Shown one piece after another: positions 1 to 6,424 of a stretch of DNA of 44,119 nt (the stretch's first letter is position 1; each line of letters starts with the position of its first letter). Origin of the DNA: a virus. Position numbers and translations under genes: made by a program. The notes beneath the pieces were generated by a model, which worked only from the letters and a program-made list of their open reading frames with translations, was not told the DNA's origin and made no database searches. The stretch spans positions 1 through 44,119 of the IMG/VR virus record IMGVR_UViG_3300048597_000300. One strand, 5' to 3'.

Positions 1-127
1 CAATTACTAAGTCACTCGGGTCACTAACCGATGGCCCCCGCTGCATGTTTCTGATGCACCGCAACAAAGACGGTGGGCACAATAAGGAGCATAAGCGGAT
101 ATTCGGTTACGGAGTCTATTACGATCA
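1..127. repeat. Terminal direct repeat, left copy (circular closure)
   Basis: Bases 1-127 are identical to 43993-44119. The length of exactly 127 equals a common assembler k-mer, and the repeat lies inside one continuous gene, so it is best read as the overlap of a circular assembly rather than a biological terminal repeat. The unit genome is 43,992 bp. Confidence 0.95.
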
Positions 128-575
128 CGACGGATTCGTAGCCCTACTTCGCACACTGCTGGTACTTCAGAGGCTTTATTCTGAAAAAGTTCCCACACGA
201 ATATACATTTCCGTAAATCGAAGAGACATCAGCAAAGCGGCACGAACACTACACACAACGCTGGTCGATGCCATATATGCCGGTGAAGAAAATCGAATGC
301 ATGTATATAGGGGAATTCTAAAAAACTCACGATCCACCCTCATGCAGCCGTATTGCCGTGCTGAAACAATGTTTCTCATTGATGTTGATAACACGGAGGG
401 TGTAGATGTGCATGGTAATGCCCTCAAATGGTTTGCAGAAAATGGGGTTGAAATCATCCATCAGCGGCCCACAAAAAACGGATGGCACGTGCTTACAAAG
501 CCATTCAACCCGACCACGTACCCATCAAACGCAGGCGAAATTAAGAAGGACGGACTACTGAATTTGTCGTGCTAA
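1..575 (+). CDS. 3' part of junction-spanning protein; possible primase-like (AEP-like) fold
   Basis: This is the continuation of the gene that starts at 43938. Across the circular junction the full protein is 209 residues, and here the reading frame enters at base 3. The C-terminal half shows a hydrophobic strand ending in D-x-D (FLIDVDN) and, about 35 residues later, a G-x-H strand (TKNGWHVLTKPF). This spacing recalls the metal-binding DxD and the sxH motifs of archaeo-eukaryotic primases, but the third motif is not obvious and the protein is short. Conserved phage proteins of this look are usually annotated hypothetical. Position after the RNA-repair genes would fit nucleic-acid metabolism. 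The gene ends just before a phage promoter. Function is tentative; the reading frame itself is certain. Confidence 0.8.
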   Translation, partial: ITKSLGSLTDGPRCMFLMHRNKDGGHNKEHKRIFGYGVYYDHDGFVALLRTLLVLQRLYSEKVPTRIYISVNRRDISKAARTLHTTLVDAIYAGEENRMHVYRGILKNSRSTLMQPYCRAETMFLIDVDNTEGVDVHGNALKWFAENGVEIIHQRPTKNGWHVLTKPFNPTTYPSNAGEIKKDGLLNLSC

Positions 576-576
576 A

Positions 577-616
577 TATCCCCAGAATCCTTGACATATT
601 CAGATTCATGTACACT
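577..616 (+). promoter_or_regulatory. Phage promoter, copy 1 of 5
   Basis: ATCCCCA at 578-584, six bases, TTGACA at 591-596, 14 bases, TACACT at 611-616, then six bases to an ATG at 623. The same ungapped arrangement occurs at 6375, 14654, 24527 and 32617. The ATG at 623 opens only a three-codon reading frame (Met-Thr-Phe-stop), and the real downstream gene starts at 749. Confidence 0.75.
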
Positions 617-748
617 TCATTTATGACGTTTTAACTCCTAAAAACCCCAAAAATTCCGCTTTGGGGAAGGGTAAAGCTCCCTTATGTCCCGTCCCCAGAC
701 GTGGAATCTGGCACCGGAAAGTCCGGTGATGCTCTTTGAGAGGTTCCC
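617..748 (+). ncRNA. Structured leader RNA with four consecutive hairpins
   Basis: Downstream of promoter copy 1 the sequence contains four adjacent inverted repeats: CCCCAAA/TTTGGGG (645-651 with 660-666), AAGGG/CCCTT (667-671 with 679-683), CCAGA/TCTGG (695-699 with 707-711) and CACCGGA/TCCGGTG (712-718 with 722-728, loop AAG). An AGAGG Shine-Dalgarno-like sequence follows at 736-740, just before the ATG at 749. A leaderless three-codon minigene (623-634) opens the transcript. The region may be a cis-regulatory leader or a separate small RNA; I do not recognise a known riboswitch class. Confidence 0.55.
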
Positions 749-952
749 ATGACCGATCAGGAACTGCTTGCGAAGGCAGTAGGTCGAATTCGGGAAGGCA
801 CGGAAGTAAAAGTTTTCGCGCTTTACTACGGCCAACTCGACGCGACCGTTCAGCAGCTCATCTATGAGCGTTCCGGGAAACTCGAAGACGATTTCCGGGA
901 GTGGCTCATGGTTCAGGTCGACGACCGTCAACTCGTTTTGGAGGGGGTGTAA
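749..952 (+). CDS. Small hypothetical protein (67 aa)
   Basis: A 67-residue acidic, helical protein with no recognised domain. It is one of the few genes here with a plausible Shine-Dalgarno sequence (AGAGG, eight bases before the ATG) and sits behind a structured leader driven by promoter copy 1. Its stop codon lies immediately before a pair of tiny zinc-finger reading frames at 959 and 1117, so the three probably form one transcript ending at the terminator near 1250. The position at the first phage promoter before the packaging genes would fit an early or regulatory role, but nothing in the sequence proves it. Confidence 0.6.
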   Translation: MTDQELLAKAVGRIREGTEVKVFALYYGQLDATVQQLIYERSGKLEDDFREWLMVQVDDRQLVLEGV

Positions 953-958
953 TGCACC

Positions 959-1120
959 ATGGCGAAAAGCGTTATCTGCGCACACTGCCGAAGGCGAGAG
1001 GGCGTACATCGGGAGGCGTACAGTCACCGGTACTACTGCAACCTACCACCATGCTTCATACGGTGGCTGGCTCGCACGCTGGCCGCACGCGTGAAGTACG
1101 CACGGCACCGAACCGTGTGA
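959..1120 (+). CDS. Zinc-finger microprotein (53 aa)
   Basis: A 53-residue protein from the ATG at 959. It starts with MAKSVICAHC and has four cysteines arranged C-x2-C near residues 7-10 and C-x4-C near residues 27-32, followed by a basic tail; this is a plausible treble-clef or zinc-ribbon nucleic-acid-binding module. An alternative frame starting at ATG 952 would read through to 1206 but carries no cysteines in this part, so the 959 frame is preferred. The TGA stop overlaps the GTG start of the next microprotein (GTGA), typical of translational coupling. Confidence 0.55.
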   Translation: MAKSVICAHCRRREGVHREAYSHRYYCNLPPCFIRWLARTLAARVKYARHRTV

Positions 1121-1206
1121 GCGATCCCTGCCCCAAGTGCGGATGCTCTATGACCTTCAAGCGAAGGATCAGCCACGGGCCGGGGAAGAAGGCTACCTGT
1201 TGTTAG
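1117..1206 (+). CDS. Zinc-ribbon micropeptide (29 aa)
   Basis: A 29-residue reading frame starting at GTG 1117, overlapping the previous stop codon. It contains a CPKCGC knuckle near the start and a terminal Cys-Cys pair, with a basic stretch between them. The same frame extends upstream to ATG 952 without cysteines, so it could alternatively be the C-terminal zinc ribbon of an 84-residue protein starting at 952. Either way the cysteine pattern argues that this stretch is translated. Role unknown. Confidence 0.45.
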   Translation: MSDPCPKCGCSMTFKRRISHGPGKKATCC

Positions 1207-1209
1207 AGT

Positions 1210-1235
1210 TCACTTTCGTGACCTCACGAAAGTGA
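1210..1235. repeat. Perfect 12-bp inverted repeat (operator or hairpin)
   Basis: TCACTTTCGTGA at 1210-1221 and its exact reverse complement at 1224-1235 are separated by CC. The near-perfect dyad immediately after the zinc-microprotein genes could be an operator for a dimeric regulator or a very stable transcript hairpin. It is not followed directly by a T-run. Confidence 0.7.
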
Positions 1236-1242
1236 CACGCCC

Positions 1243-1269
1243 GCCGGAGCGTTATCCGGCATCTTTTTC
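1243..1269 (+). terminator. Rho-independent terminator
   Basis: GCCGGA at 1243-1248 pairs with TCCGGC at 1255-1260 across a six-base loop and is followed by ATCTTTTTC. It separates the short leader operon from the genes beginning at 1276. Confidence 0.7.
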
Positions 1270-1275
1270 ATTTGC

Positions 1276-1542
1276 ATGAGTCCAATACCACACGATCAAC
1301 TGGTTACAATGCGATTTACGGAAGAAGAAGCCGTACTTGTTCGCTTTCTTTTGGGACGTGAGGCAAAGGACTATGGTCGAACTGATAACCGGGAAGTTGA
1401 TGAGTATGTTTGGGATTGTCGGCAGGCATTCCGGAAAGCAGACCGCGCACTGCGTTCATTCCAAAGCGTTAAAAACCAATTAGCAGAAGACCGCGATAAG
1501 CAAATCTATGATACAACCCAATCCGAATCAGCCGACGCCTGA
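1276..1542 (+). CDS. Hypothetical protein before terminase (88 aa)
   Basis: An 88-residue charged, mainly helical protein with no recognised domain. It starts directly after a terminator, so its own promoter must lie within or across that terminator, or there is read-through. The 3' end overlaps the next gene by 35 bases in another frame, the compact style of this genome. Its position just ahead of the small terminase gene is the usual place for unannotated packaging-region genes. No function can be assigned. Confidence 0.65.
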   Translation: MSPIPHDQLVTMRFTEEEAVLVRFLLGREAKDYGRTDNREVDEYVWDCRQAFRKADRALRSFQSVKNQLAEDRDKQIYDTTQSESADA

Positions 1543-1720
1543 ACAGCAGGCAGAGCTAAAGAAGCGCAGTGAAGAATTTATCCGACGCATGAAGGAAGTC
1601 GAACGGGATACACAGTTTACGGTTGTTGCAATTTTGAAATATGACATTGACGGGTTAAAGCCAGCTCTCGAATTGGTACCCATTAGCACGAAGCCAGAAT
1701 CACCAATTGTAACGATATAG
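1508..1720 (+). CDS. Hypothetical protein (70 aa)
   Basis: A 70-residue protein with a Pro/Gln-rich N-terminus, a charged helix (about residues 15-35) and a C-terminal beta-rich half. It starts inside the end of the preceding gene, and its ATG lacks a Shine-Dalgarno sequence. It lies 11 bases before the terminase small subunit and is probably cotranscribed with it. No family recognised. Confidence 0.6.
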   Translation: MIQPNPNQPTPEQQAELKKRSEEFIRRMKEVERDTQFTVVAILKYDIDGLKPALELVPISTKPESPIVTI

Positions 1721-1731
1721 AACTAATTCAA

Positions 1732-2271
1732 ATGGCTAAGAAGAAAGTCACAAAGAAAAAGGGTAAGGAAAAAAAGTCCAAAACACATTGGAATCCTCTT
1801 CTTACTACTGACTCACTGCTTAACCTCTTTGATAAAGACAAAGGGGGAAGGCCACGGAAGTTTGAAACCTATAACGATCTAGCGGCAGCAATCATTGGAT
1901 ATTTCCAGTCAGTGGGGGAGATCTCATGGCCAAAGAATTTACCTACCAAAAACGGTTTAGCAATTCATTTGGGAACTACAAGGGAAACATTGGGTGACTA
2001 TGAATCAGGTAAATACGATGACGATGACAATAAGTTTTCTGACGCCATTAAAACGGCGTATGGCCTAATTGAAGAAGTTTGGGGGCAAGAACTGTCACGG
2101 CAGACCACTGTGACTGGCATCATCTTTTACCTGAAGAATGCATTCAAGTGGCGGGATCGTCATGAGTTTGGAGGGGAAGACGGTGGGCCACTTGATGTAA
2201 ACGTGACGTTGAAGGAAGCAATCGATAAAACCTATGGAGACACAGACTCCACCGAGCCAGAAGGCAATTGA
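1732..2271 (+). CDS. terS: Terminase small subunit
   Basis: A 179-residue protein that would recognise the phage DNA and load it onto the large terminase. After a lysine-rich N-terminus come GRPRKFETYNDL, a helix-turn-helix-like segment (PTKNGLAIHLGTTRETLGDYE, about residues 85-105), and the conserved block near residues 140-152 (IIFYLKNAFKWRDR) that resembles the YLKNK-GWKD signature of one small-terminase family. The immediate downstream gene is an unmistakable large terminase whose start overlaps by 38 bases, which supports the call. The acidic C-terminal tail would be available for contact with the large subunit or portal. Confidence 0.85.
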   Translation: MAKKKVTKKKGKEKKSKTHWNPLLTTDSLLNLFDKDKGGRPRKFETYNDLAAAIIGYFQSVGEISWPKNLPTKNGLAIHLGTTRETLGDYESGKYDDDDNKFSDAIKTAYGLIEEVWGQELSRQTTVTGIIFYLKNAFKWRDRHEFGGEDGGPLDVNVTLKEAIDKTYGDTDSTEPEGN

Positions 2272-3715
2272 TGCGCTGGTAAAGACCGCTTATGAAGCGG
2301 GGGCACCAGCTGATCAAGTACAGCAATTGGTAAGCCATGGCTATGTTCCGTTGCCGTGGCAGTGGGATTTCCATGCAGCTGCACGTGAAGCTGACCTTGA
2401 AACCGGCCCTGATCTCATTGGCGCAGGAGGGGCACGTGGCCCGGGTAAATCCCATGCCGTTTTCTCGCAGGTGACTTTAGACGATAGCCAGCGCGTTGCC
2501 GGCCTCAAGGGTTTGTTTCTGCGTCAGACCGGGCTTTCAGCGCAGGAATCGTTTGAGGATCTTATTGAGAAGGTTTTACGTGGCAAAGTGCCATATACGT
2601 ACAAAAACAATATGCTGCGGTTTGGCAATCGGTCACGCTTACTGCTAGGTGGATTTCACAATGCTAAAGACATCGATAAGTACATCGGTATTGAATACGA
2701 CTACATCGTAATTGAGGAAATGAATCAGTTGACCAAAGAGAAAATCGAGAAGATCCGGGGGTCAGTACGAACCAGCAAACCAAATTGGAGGCCACGGGTG
2801 TACAGCTCATTTAACCCGGGAGGGGTGGGGCATGGATACCTAAAGGAAACGTTTGTTGAACCATATCGAAAAGGGGAGGAACATAGGACGCGCTTTATTC
2901 CGGCAACGTATAAGGAAAATCCACATCTTAATAGCGGATACATCGAGTACCTTGAGGGGCTTACTGGCGATCTGGGACGCGCGTGGAGGGAAGGAGAATG
3001 GGATCTGTTTGCTGGTCAGTATTTCTCTGAATGGCGCCACGACATTCACGTAATTCAACCATTTGCCATTCCCACCGATTGGAAGCGTTTTGTCATGGGG
3101 GATTATGGCTATAAGAATCCTTCAGCAGTGTACTGGGGTGCAATCAGTCCCGACGACATCATTTACATTTACCGGGAACTTTACACCACAGAACGAACCT
3201 ATCAGGAATTGTGTAAGGACATCGTTTCAATGACCAATGACGATGAAGTAATTTCTTACTGGGTATTTGATCCTGCTATCTGGGCACGAGACGGTAAGAG
3301 TATCGCAGGGCTTTCTGGCGCTGACATCATTGAGCAGGAATTCAAGCGTCTTACCGGAAAAACATTGCGGCTTATACGTGGTGACAATGACCGTATTGAT
3401 GGTTGGAATGCATTGCGGCAACGTCTCAAGCCACGGGTATCCGCGGACGGGGGCGTTACCGCAGGAATTGTGTTCTTCTCTACTTGTCACAACTTTATTC
3501 GCACGCTTCCCAACCTCATTCATGACGAGCATCGGCCGGAAGATCTTGACACGACCGGTGAGGATCATGGGCCGGACGCGGTACGGTACGGGGTTAAGTC
3601 AAACCCAACACGCAGCAAAACGGCAGAAGAAGTAAAGGAGATGCACTTCAGGAAGCAGATGGCAATGAAGAAGAAGAGGGGAATTATTCCTAAAATTTAT
3701 CCGCGTAACCCTTAA
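2234..3715 (+). CDS. terL: Terminase large subunit (ATPase-nuclease)
   Basis: A 493-residue packaging motor that pumps DNA into the prohead and cuts it at start and end. Visible motifs: a Walker A-like loop GGARGPGKS at residues 65-73; Walker B YIVIEE at 157-162 with the catalytic glutamate; coupling motif SSFNPGG at 191-197; and an RNase H-like nuclease with acidic residues at D290 (VMGDYG), D345 (WVFDPA) and D443/D447 (DHGPDAV). Length is normal for the family. No usable ATG lies between 2234 and the Walker A motif, so the start at 2234 inside the small-subunit gene is retained. Confidence 0.97.
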   Translation: METQTPPSQKAIDALVKTAYEAGAPADQVQQLVSHGYVPLPWQWDFHAAAREADLETGPDLIGAGGARGPGKSHAVFSQVTLDDSQRVAGLKGLFLRQTGLSAQESFEDLIEKVLRGKVPYTYKNNMLRFGNRSRLLLGGFHNAKDIDKYIGIEYDYIVIEEMNQLTKEKIEKIRGSVRTSKPNWRPRVYSSFNPGGVGHGYLKETFVEPYRKGEEHRTRFIPATYKENPHLNSGYIEYLEGLTGDLGRAWREGEWDLFAGQYFSEWRHDIHVIQPFAIPTDWKRFVMGDYGYKNPSAVYWGAISPDDIIYIYRELYTTERTYQELCKDIVSMTNDDEVISYWVFDPAIWARDGKSIAGLSGADIIEQEFKRLTGKTLRLIRGDNDRIDGWNALRQRLKPRVSADGGVTAGIVFFSTCHNFIRTLPNLIHDEHRPEDLDTTGEDHGPDAVRYGVKSNPTRSKTAEEVKEMHFRKQMAMKKKRGIIPKIYPRNP

Positions 3716-3718
3716 TGT

Positions 3719-4000
3719 ATGGCAGAAGATCTATTTACTAAACAGTACCCCGAATTCTCAGACTCGCTTACTGGTATGGAACTGAAGATCATGCGAATAC
3801 TTTTTGAAAAACCAGTGGTTGAGATACGTGAACTTTACGACAGCGTCAATTCAACCCCATGGCTTGCTGACAATTGCGTACGGGTGCATATAAAAAACAT
3901 CAGACGGAAAATGCGTTTACTGAAAGTAAAGCTTTCAATTGAAACCATACGAGCCTGCAATGTTCGTGGTGTTAGTAAATTTAAACTCTTAACCAAGTAG
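3719..4000 (+). CDS. Stand-alone OmpR/PhoB-type winged-helix protein
   Basis: A 93-residue protein that aligns by eye with the effector domain of OmpR/PhoB response regulators: LTGMELKIMRILFEKP (residues 17-32) matches the first helix, CVRVHIKNIRRKM (53-65) matches the recognition helix region (family pattern VDVHI-LRKK), and IETIRACNVRGVSKFKL matches the C-terminal wing. No receiver domain is present, so DNA binding would not depend on phosphorylation. It is a good candidate regulator of the five repeated phage promoters, though that link is inference. It lies three bases after the terminase gene and lacks a Shine-Dalgarno sequence. Confidence 0.75.
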   Translation: MAEDLFTKQYPEFSDSLTGMELKIMRILFEKPVVEIRELYDSVNSTPWLADNCVRVHIKNIRRKMRLLKVKLSIETIRACNVRGVSKFKLLTK

Positions 4001-4003
4001 ACC

Positions 4004-4288
4004 ATGCAAATTACAGCACGAAAGGGATTCATCATTACGAACGATCCGACTGAAGTTTCCGGTGAAACAAAACTGGAGTCGGGAATAATCCTTACTGGGA
4101 AGCAATTCGATAAGCAAGACGGGTACGGAATCTTTGCAGAAGTCATCTCAGTTGGAGAAGACATTAAAGACGTTGTTCCCGGTGATGAGGTGATGCTGAA
4201 CTACTACGACGCAACACCATTTGAAAACAATACAAAGCGATATTTGTCGATCAAGGCAGACATTGTTATGGCGAAGGTAATGAAGTAA
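4004..4288 (+). CDS. GroES-like co-chaperonin
   Basis: A 94-residue protein with the Cpn10 layout: an N-terminal beta strand, a mobile-loop-like segment containing SGIIL (about residues 27-31, equivalent to the GGIVL loop that docks on GroEL), the core strand GIFAEVISVGEDI, the PGDEVML turn, and the C-terminal strand YLSIKADIVMAKV. This matches the GroES barrel in order and length. By analogy with T4 gp31, it could pair with the host GroEL and adapt it for folding of the phage capsid protein. It sits between terminase and a block of small unknown genes. Confidence 0.85.
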   Translation: MQITARKGFIITNDPTEVSGETKLESGIILTGKQFDKQDGYGIFAEVISVGEDIKDVVPGDEVMLNYYDATPFENNTKRYLSIKADIVMAKVMK

Positions 4289-4296
4289 TTAACCTT

Positions 4297-4506
4297 ATGA
4301 AGAAATTACTCGATAGATACTTTCGCGTTGAACACTTTTGGGGAGCCGATTACACGGGTAGAGGTCATGCACAGGGCATTGGTTTTAACCTGCTTGTTCG
4401 GCGTTTTACCATTGGAAACCCAGCGTGGTTTACGGTCGTCACCGACATCGTACTGAGTACTGAAAGTGAGTGGTTGGAGAACTTAAAAGGGAGACTAAAA
4501 AAGTAG
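4297..4506 (+). CDS. Hypothetical protein (69 aa)
   Basis: A 69-residue protein with a basic N-terminus and C-terminus and an aromatic, beta-rich centre. No family recognised. It follows the GroES-like gene by eight bases, has no Shine-Dalgarno sequence and is probably part of the same transcript. Confidence 0.6.
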   Translation: MKKLLDRYFRVEHFWGADYTGRGHAQGIGFNLLVRRFTIGNPAWFTVVTDIVLSTESEWLENLKGRLKK

Positions 4507-4516
4507 CTAAGTAGGT

Positions 4517-4678
4517 ATGACGCAAGATACTCAATGGAGAGCCGAATTAGTGCAGGACGTTTATGATCTTTATATCCAATTCCTAAAAGCCACTGGGCAG
4601 TGGGCCGAAGCACTTAAAGTGACCATTGAGAAACGTGAGACATTGCGCGAGTTACAAAATTCTAACGACACGGTATGA
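4517..4678 (+). CDS. Small hypothetical protein (53 aa)
   Basis: A 53-residue, mostly helical protein starting MTQDTQWRAEL and rich in Glu, Gln and Trp. Its TGA stop overlaps the ATG of the next microprotein (ATGA at 4675-4678). Its last 16 coding bases and stop form the first copy of a 19-bp direct repeat. No function recognised; the coupling to its neighbour supports translation. Confidence 0.55.
   Translation: MTQDTQWRAELVQDVYDLYIQFLKATGQWAEALKVTIEKRETLRELQNSNDTV
4660..4678 (+). repeat. 19-bp direct repeat, copy 1
   Basis: TTCTAACGACACGGTATGA occurs here and exactly again at 4756-4774. Each copy carries an ATG that starts a small membrane protein (4675 and 4771), so the repeat duplicates a translation start region. 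Confidence 0.9.
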
Positions 4679-4761
4679 CCATCTTTGACCACATTATTGT
4701 CTTCGCCACCTTCTTTACACTCCTAACTTGCTTCAAGGTATGGAGCACTACCAGCTTCTAA
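4675..4761 (+). CDS. Single-pass membrane micropeptide (28 aa)
   Basis: A 28-residue peptide starting MTIFDHIIVF whose middle is a continuous hydrophobic stretch long enough for one membrane span. It starts inside the stop of the preceding gene and ends inside the second copy of the 19-bp repeat. Such very small membrane peptides can be holin-like, antiholin-like or modulators of host membrane complexes; none of these is shown. Confidence 0.4.
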   Translation: MTIFDHIIVFATFFTLLTCFKVWSTTSF

Positions 4762-4774
4762 CGACACGGTATGA
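4756..4774 (+). repeat. 19-bp direct repeat, copy 2
   Basis: Exact copy of 4660-4678. It overlaps the stop of the 28-residue peptide and provides the ATG at 4771. Confidence 0.9.
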
Positions 4775-4941
4775 ACAATATAACTTCCATTATTATTGGT
4801 ATAGGCATCTCTCTAGTCATTAGCGTGTTTTTCAACGTTACACAATGGCAGTGGTGGGCGTTGCTAATTGGCATTAATCTCCTTGTAACCGTCGCCAGAG
4901 CGTTAAGGACATTACCAGCTTCTTCGAGCAACTATGAATGA
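4771..4941 (+). CDS. Two-span membrane protein (56 aa)
   Basis: A 56-residue protein with two hydrophobic segments, about residues 5-21 and 29-42, separated by a short Trp-rich turn (QWQWW). Its stop overlaps the start of the next gene by eight bases. The initiation region is the second copy of a 19-bp repeat, so this and the previous micropeptide may share translational control. It could be a small holin or a membrane modulator; no family recognised. Confidence 0.5.
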   Translation: MNNITSIIIGIGISLVISVFFNVTQWQWWALLIGINLLVTVARALRTLPASSSNYE

Positions 4942-5344
4942 GAAACTAGAGGCAATACGGCAGGCGTGCATCAAGGCGAACCCGGAGATTGTGGAGTTGA
5001 AGTTTGGGTGTCAACTTTCTCTTTTAGGAAGGCGATACGCTGTCTTTGGGCAGTGCCTGAACGTGTGGCAAATTGTCTCTATTGAGAGAGATCTTTTTCA
5101 CAGCACCTCCTTACCAAACGGCGCTGATACTTTTGGAGTAAATGCAATTTATGGCCGCCCAATCCGATTAAGTGATGTGCTGTTGGCGATGAACGTACAG
5201 CTATTCAAAGATAGTTGGGACTTGCCGGTGCTTGACTACGACGGATCGAAGATCATTGCGTTGTGGAACCTCCGCAAAGACGATTTAACCCAGCAATCCC
5301 CCGAAACCATCGACTTCCTGTACGATCTCTTAAAAGAAAACTAA
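4934..5344 (+). CDS. Conserved phage hypothetical protein (136 aa)
   Basis: A 136-residue protein with an N-terminal helix (EKLEAIRQACIKANPEIVEL) followed by a short beta-rich core and the segment RPIRLSDVLLAM near residues 75-86. Similar proteins are common among phages and metagenomic contigs, without assigned function. It overlaps the preceding membrane protein by eight bases and lacks a Shine-Dalgarno sequence. Confidence 0.75.
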   Translation: MNEKLEAIRQACIKANPEIVELKFGCQLSLLGRRYAVFGQCLNVWQIVSIERDLFHSTSLPNGADTFGVNAIYGRPIRLSDVLLAMNVQLFKDSWDLPVLDYDGSKIIALWNLRKDDLTQQSPETIDFLYDLLKEN

Positions 5345-5350
5345 CCCACT

Positions 5351-5656
5351 ATGACCAAAGAACCAGAAGAATGGGAGAAAGAGTTGGAAGAGGTACTAGG
5401 AAGGCGTCCGGTAAGGTTTAACGCCGTATCTATCGACCATAAGGACTGGACTGACTTAGTTGCCTTCATCTCCCAACTCCTAGCCACCGAAAGGGAAGCA
5501 GCGAGGAGGGAGGAGAGGGAGAAAGCGCGGGAGGACATTATCGGCCTAATCATTCTTCACTCAACTGGATATGACACTGTAGGCGGCAAGCGTTTATGGC
5601 ATGTTGATATAGACGAATTGCAGGCCGCCCTCACCCCCACCGGAGAGGATAACTAA
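5351..5656 (+). CDS. Hypothetical coiled-coil protein (101 aa)
   Basis: A 101-residue acidic protein. The central segment LLATEREAARREEREKARED (residues 43-62) is a highly charged helix, probably coiled coil. The downstream gene at 5667 contains a related block (LLTTEREKARADEKER), so the two are likely diverged paralogues built on the same helical module. Function unknown. Confidence 0.65.
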   Translation: MTKEPEEWEKELEEVLGRRPVRFNAVSIDHKDWTDLVAFISQLLATEREAARREEREKAREDIIGLIILHSTGYDTVGGKRLWHVDIDELQAALTPTGEDN

Positions 5657-5666
5657 ACCAACCATC

Positions 5667-5963
5667 ATGAACAACGACGAATTGGAGAAGGCGCAAGCCG
5701 AAACCGTAGAGCTAGTCCAAAGATACTTTCCAAAAGGGGAATGCGCAGAGCGTAGCCAAGCCAACGTCCTACATGGAATGATGTGGGTTGTGTTCGACAA
5801 ACTCCTCACCACCGAGCGAGAGAAGGCACGGGCAGATGAAAAGGAGCGAATTGAGAACGTCTTTAAAAAATATGTACCACCGCATCCACTTTCTCTTGAG
5901 GACAGCGTATGGTTGAAGCGTATTTTAAATAAGGCATTTAATAATTCTCAAAATTCACAATGA
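5667..5963 (+). CDS. Hypothetical coiled-coil protein (98 aa), paralogue of preceding
   Basis: A 98-residue protein with two charged helices; LLTTEREKARADEKER at about residues 46-61 mirrors the helix of the gene at 5351. The stop codon overlaps the next ATG (ATGA). Function unknown; the pairing suggests local gene duplication followed by divergence. Confidence 0.65.
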   Translation: MNNDELEKAQAETVELVQRYFPKGECAERSQANVLHGMMWVVFDKLLTTEREKARADEKERIENVFKKYVPPHPLSLEDSVWLKRILNKAFNNSQNSQ

Positions 5964-6253
5964 AAAAATCAAAGTTGCCTATTATAAATTATTCAAGCAT
6001 TAGCTTTATACGCCCATTTTACTTAATCCGACACGAAGGCGAGTCTATACCCAATTCTATTATCGTATTTGAGCGTATACCCTATATCCTTAAATCAATA
6101 AGAATTCCTACTTCTGAGAGTACATATGATGTTAAAGTTGTTCCGATGAATCATCGCTATTTCATCAGAGTAAACTTATGGCTAGTGACGTTTGAGACAT
6201 CGTTTGTATGGCCACGCGTAGAAAGCCAAGTGCTTGTCAGAGTAGGCGAGTGA
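5960..6253 (+). CDS. Hypothetical protein (97 aa)
   Basis: A 97-residue protein, basic and beta-rich, more AT-rich than its neighbours. No domain recognised. It starts within the stop of the preceding gene and is the last gene before promoter copy 2 and the portal gene. Confidence 0.55.
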   Translation: MKKSKLPIINYSSISFIRPFYLIRHEGESIPNSIIVFERIPYILKSIRIPTSESTYDVKVVPMNHRYFIRVNLWLVTFETSFVWPRVESQVLVRVGE

Positions 6254-6374
6254 ATATTCTTTGAAAGGTGGACATGCCTCAAGAAATGCTAGGTTAGTCC
6301 ACCAATGCGGGCTTCGCTTCCTCACCTTATCTATGGCTTAAAGGTATGGAGGCTCCACCTTCCAGAGTGTGTTT
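6254..6374 (+). other. Intergenic region with two inverted repeats
   Basis: GGTGGAC at 6267-6273 can pair with GTCCACC at 6297-6303. A second compact hairpin lies at 6341-6361 (AAGGT..GGA/TCC..ACCTT with a two-base bulge). Neither has a strong T-run. They sit between the early small genes and the promoter of the portal gene and may end or process the upstream transcript. Confidence 0.45.
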
Positions 6375-6413
6375 ATCCCCAAATCCCTTGACAATTACTT
6401 GAAAGAATATAAT
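6375..6413 (+). promoter_or_regulatory. Phage promoter, copy 2 of 5 (portal)
   Basis: ATCCCCA at 6375-6381, six bases, TTGACA at 6388-6393, 14 bases, TATAAT at 6408-6413. Both boxes are perfect sigma-70 consensus hexamers, but the spacer is 14 rather than about 17. The predicted transcript begins near 6420, five bases before a TTG codon and 20 before the ATG of the portal gene. Confidence 0.8.
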
Positions 6414-6424
6414 TCGTAAAAAGG

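Noticed and set aside
1-127. Biological direct terminal repeat for packaging
   Set aside because: Exactly 127 bases, a common k-mer size, and located inside an intact gene; an assembly overlap of a circular or permuted genome explains it better.
952-1206. Single 84-residue protein starting at ATG 952
   Set aside because: Its N-terminal half lacks conserved features, while the frame from 959 has a proper four-cysteine pattern; kept only as an alternative for the 1117 frame.
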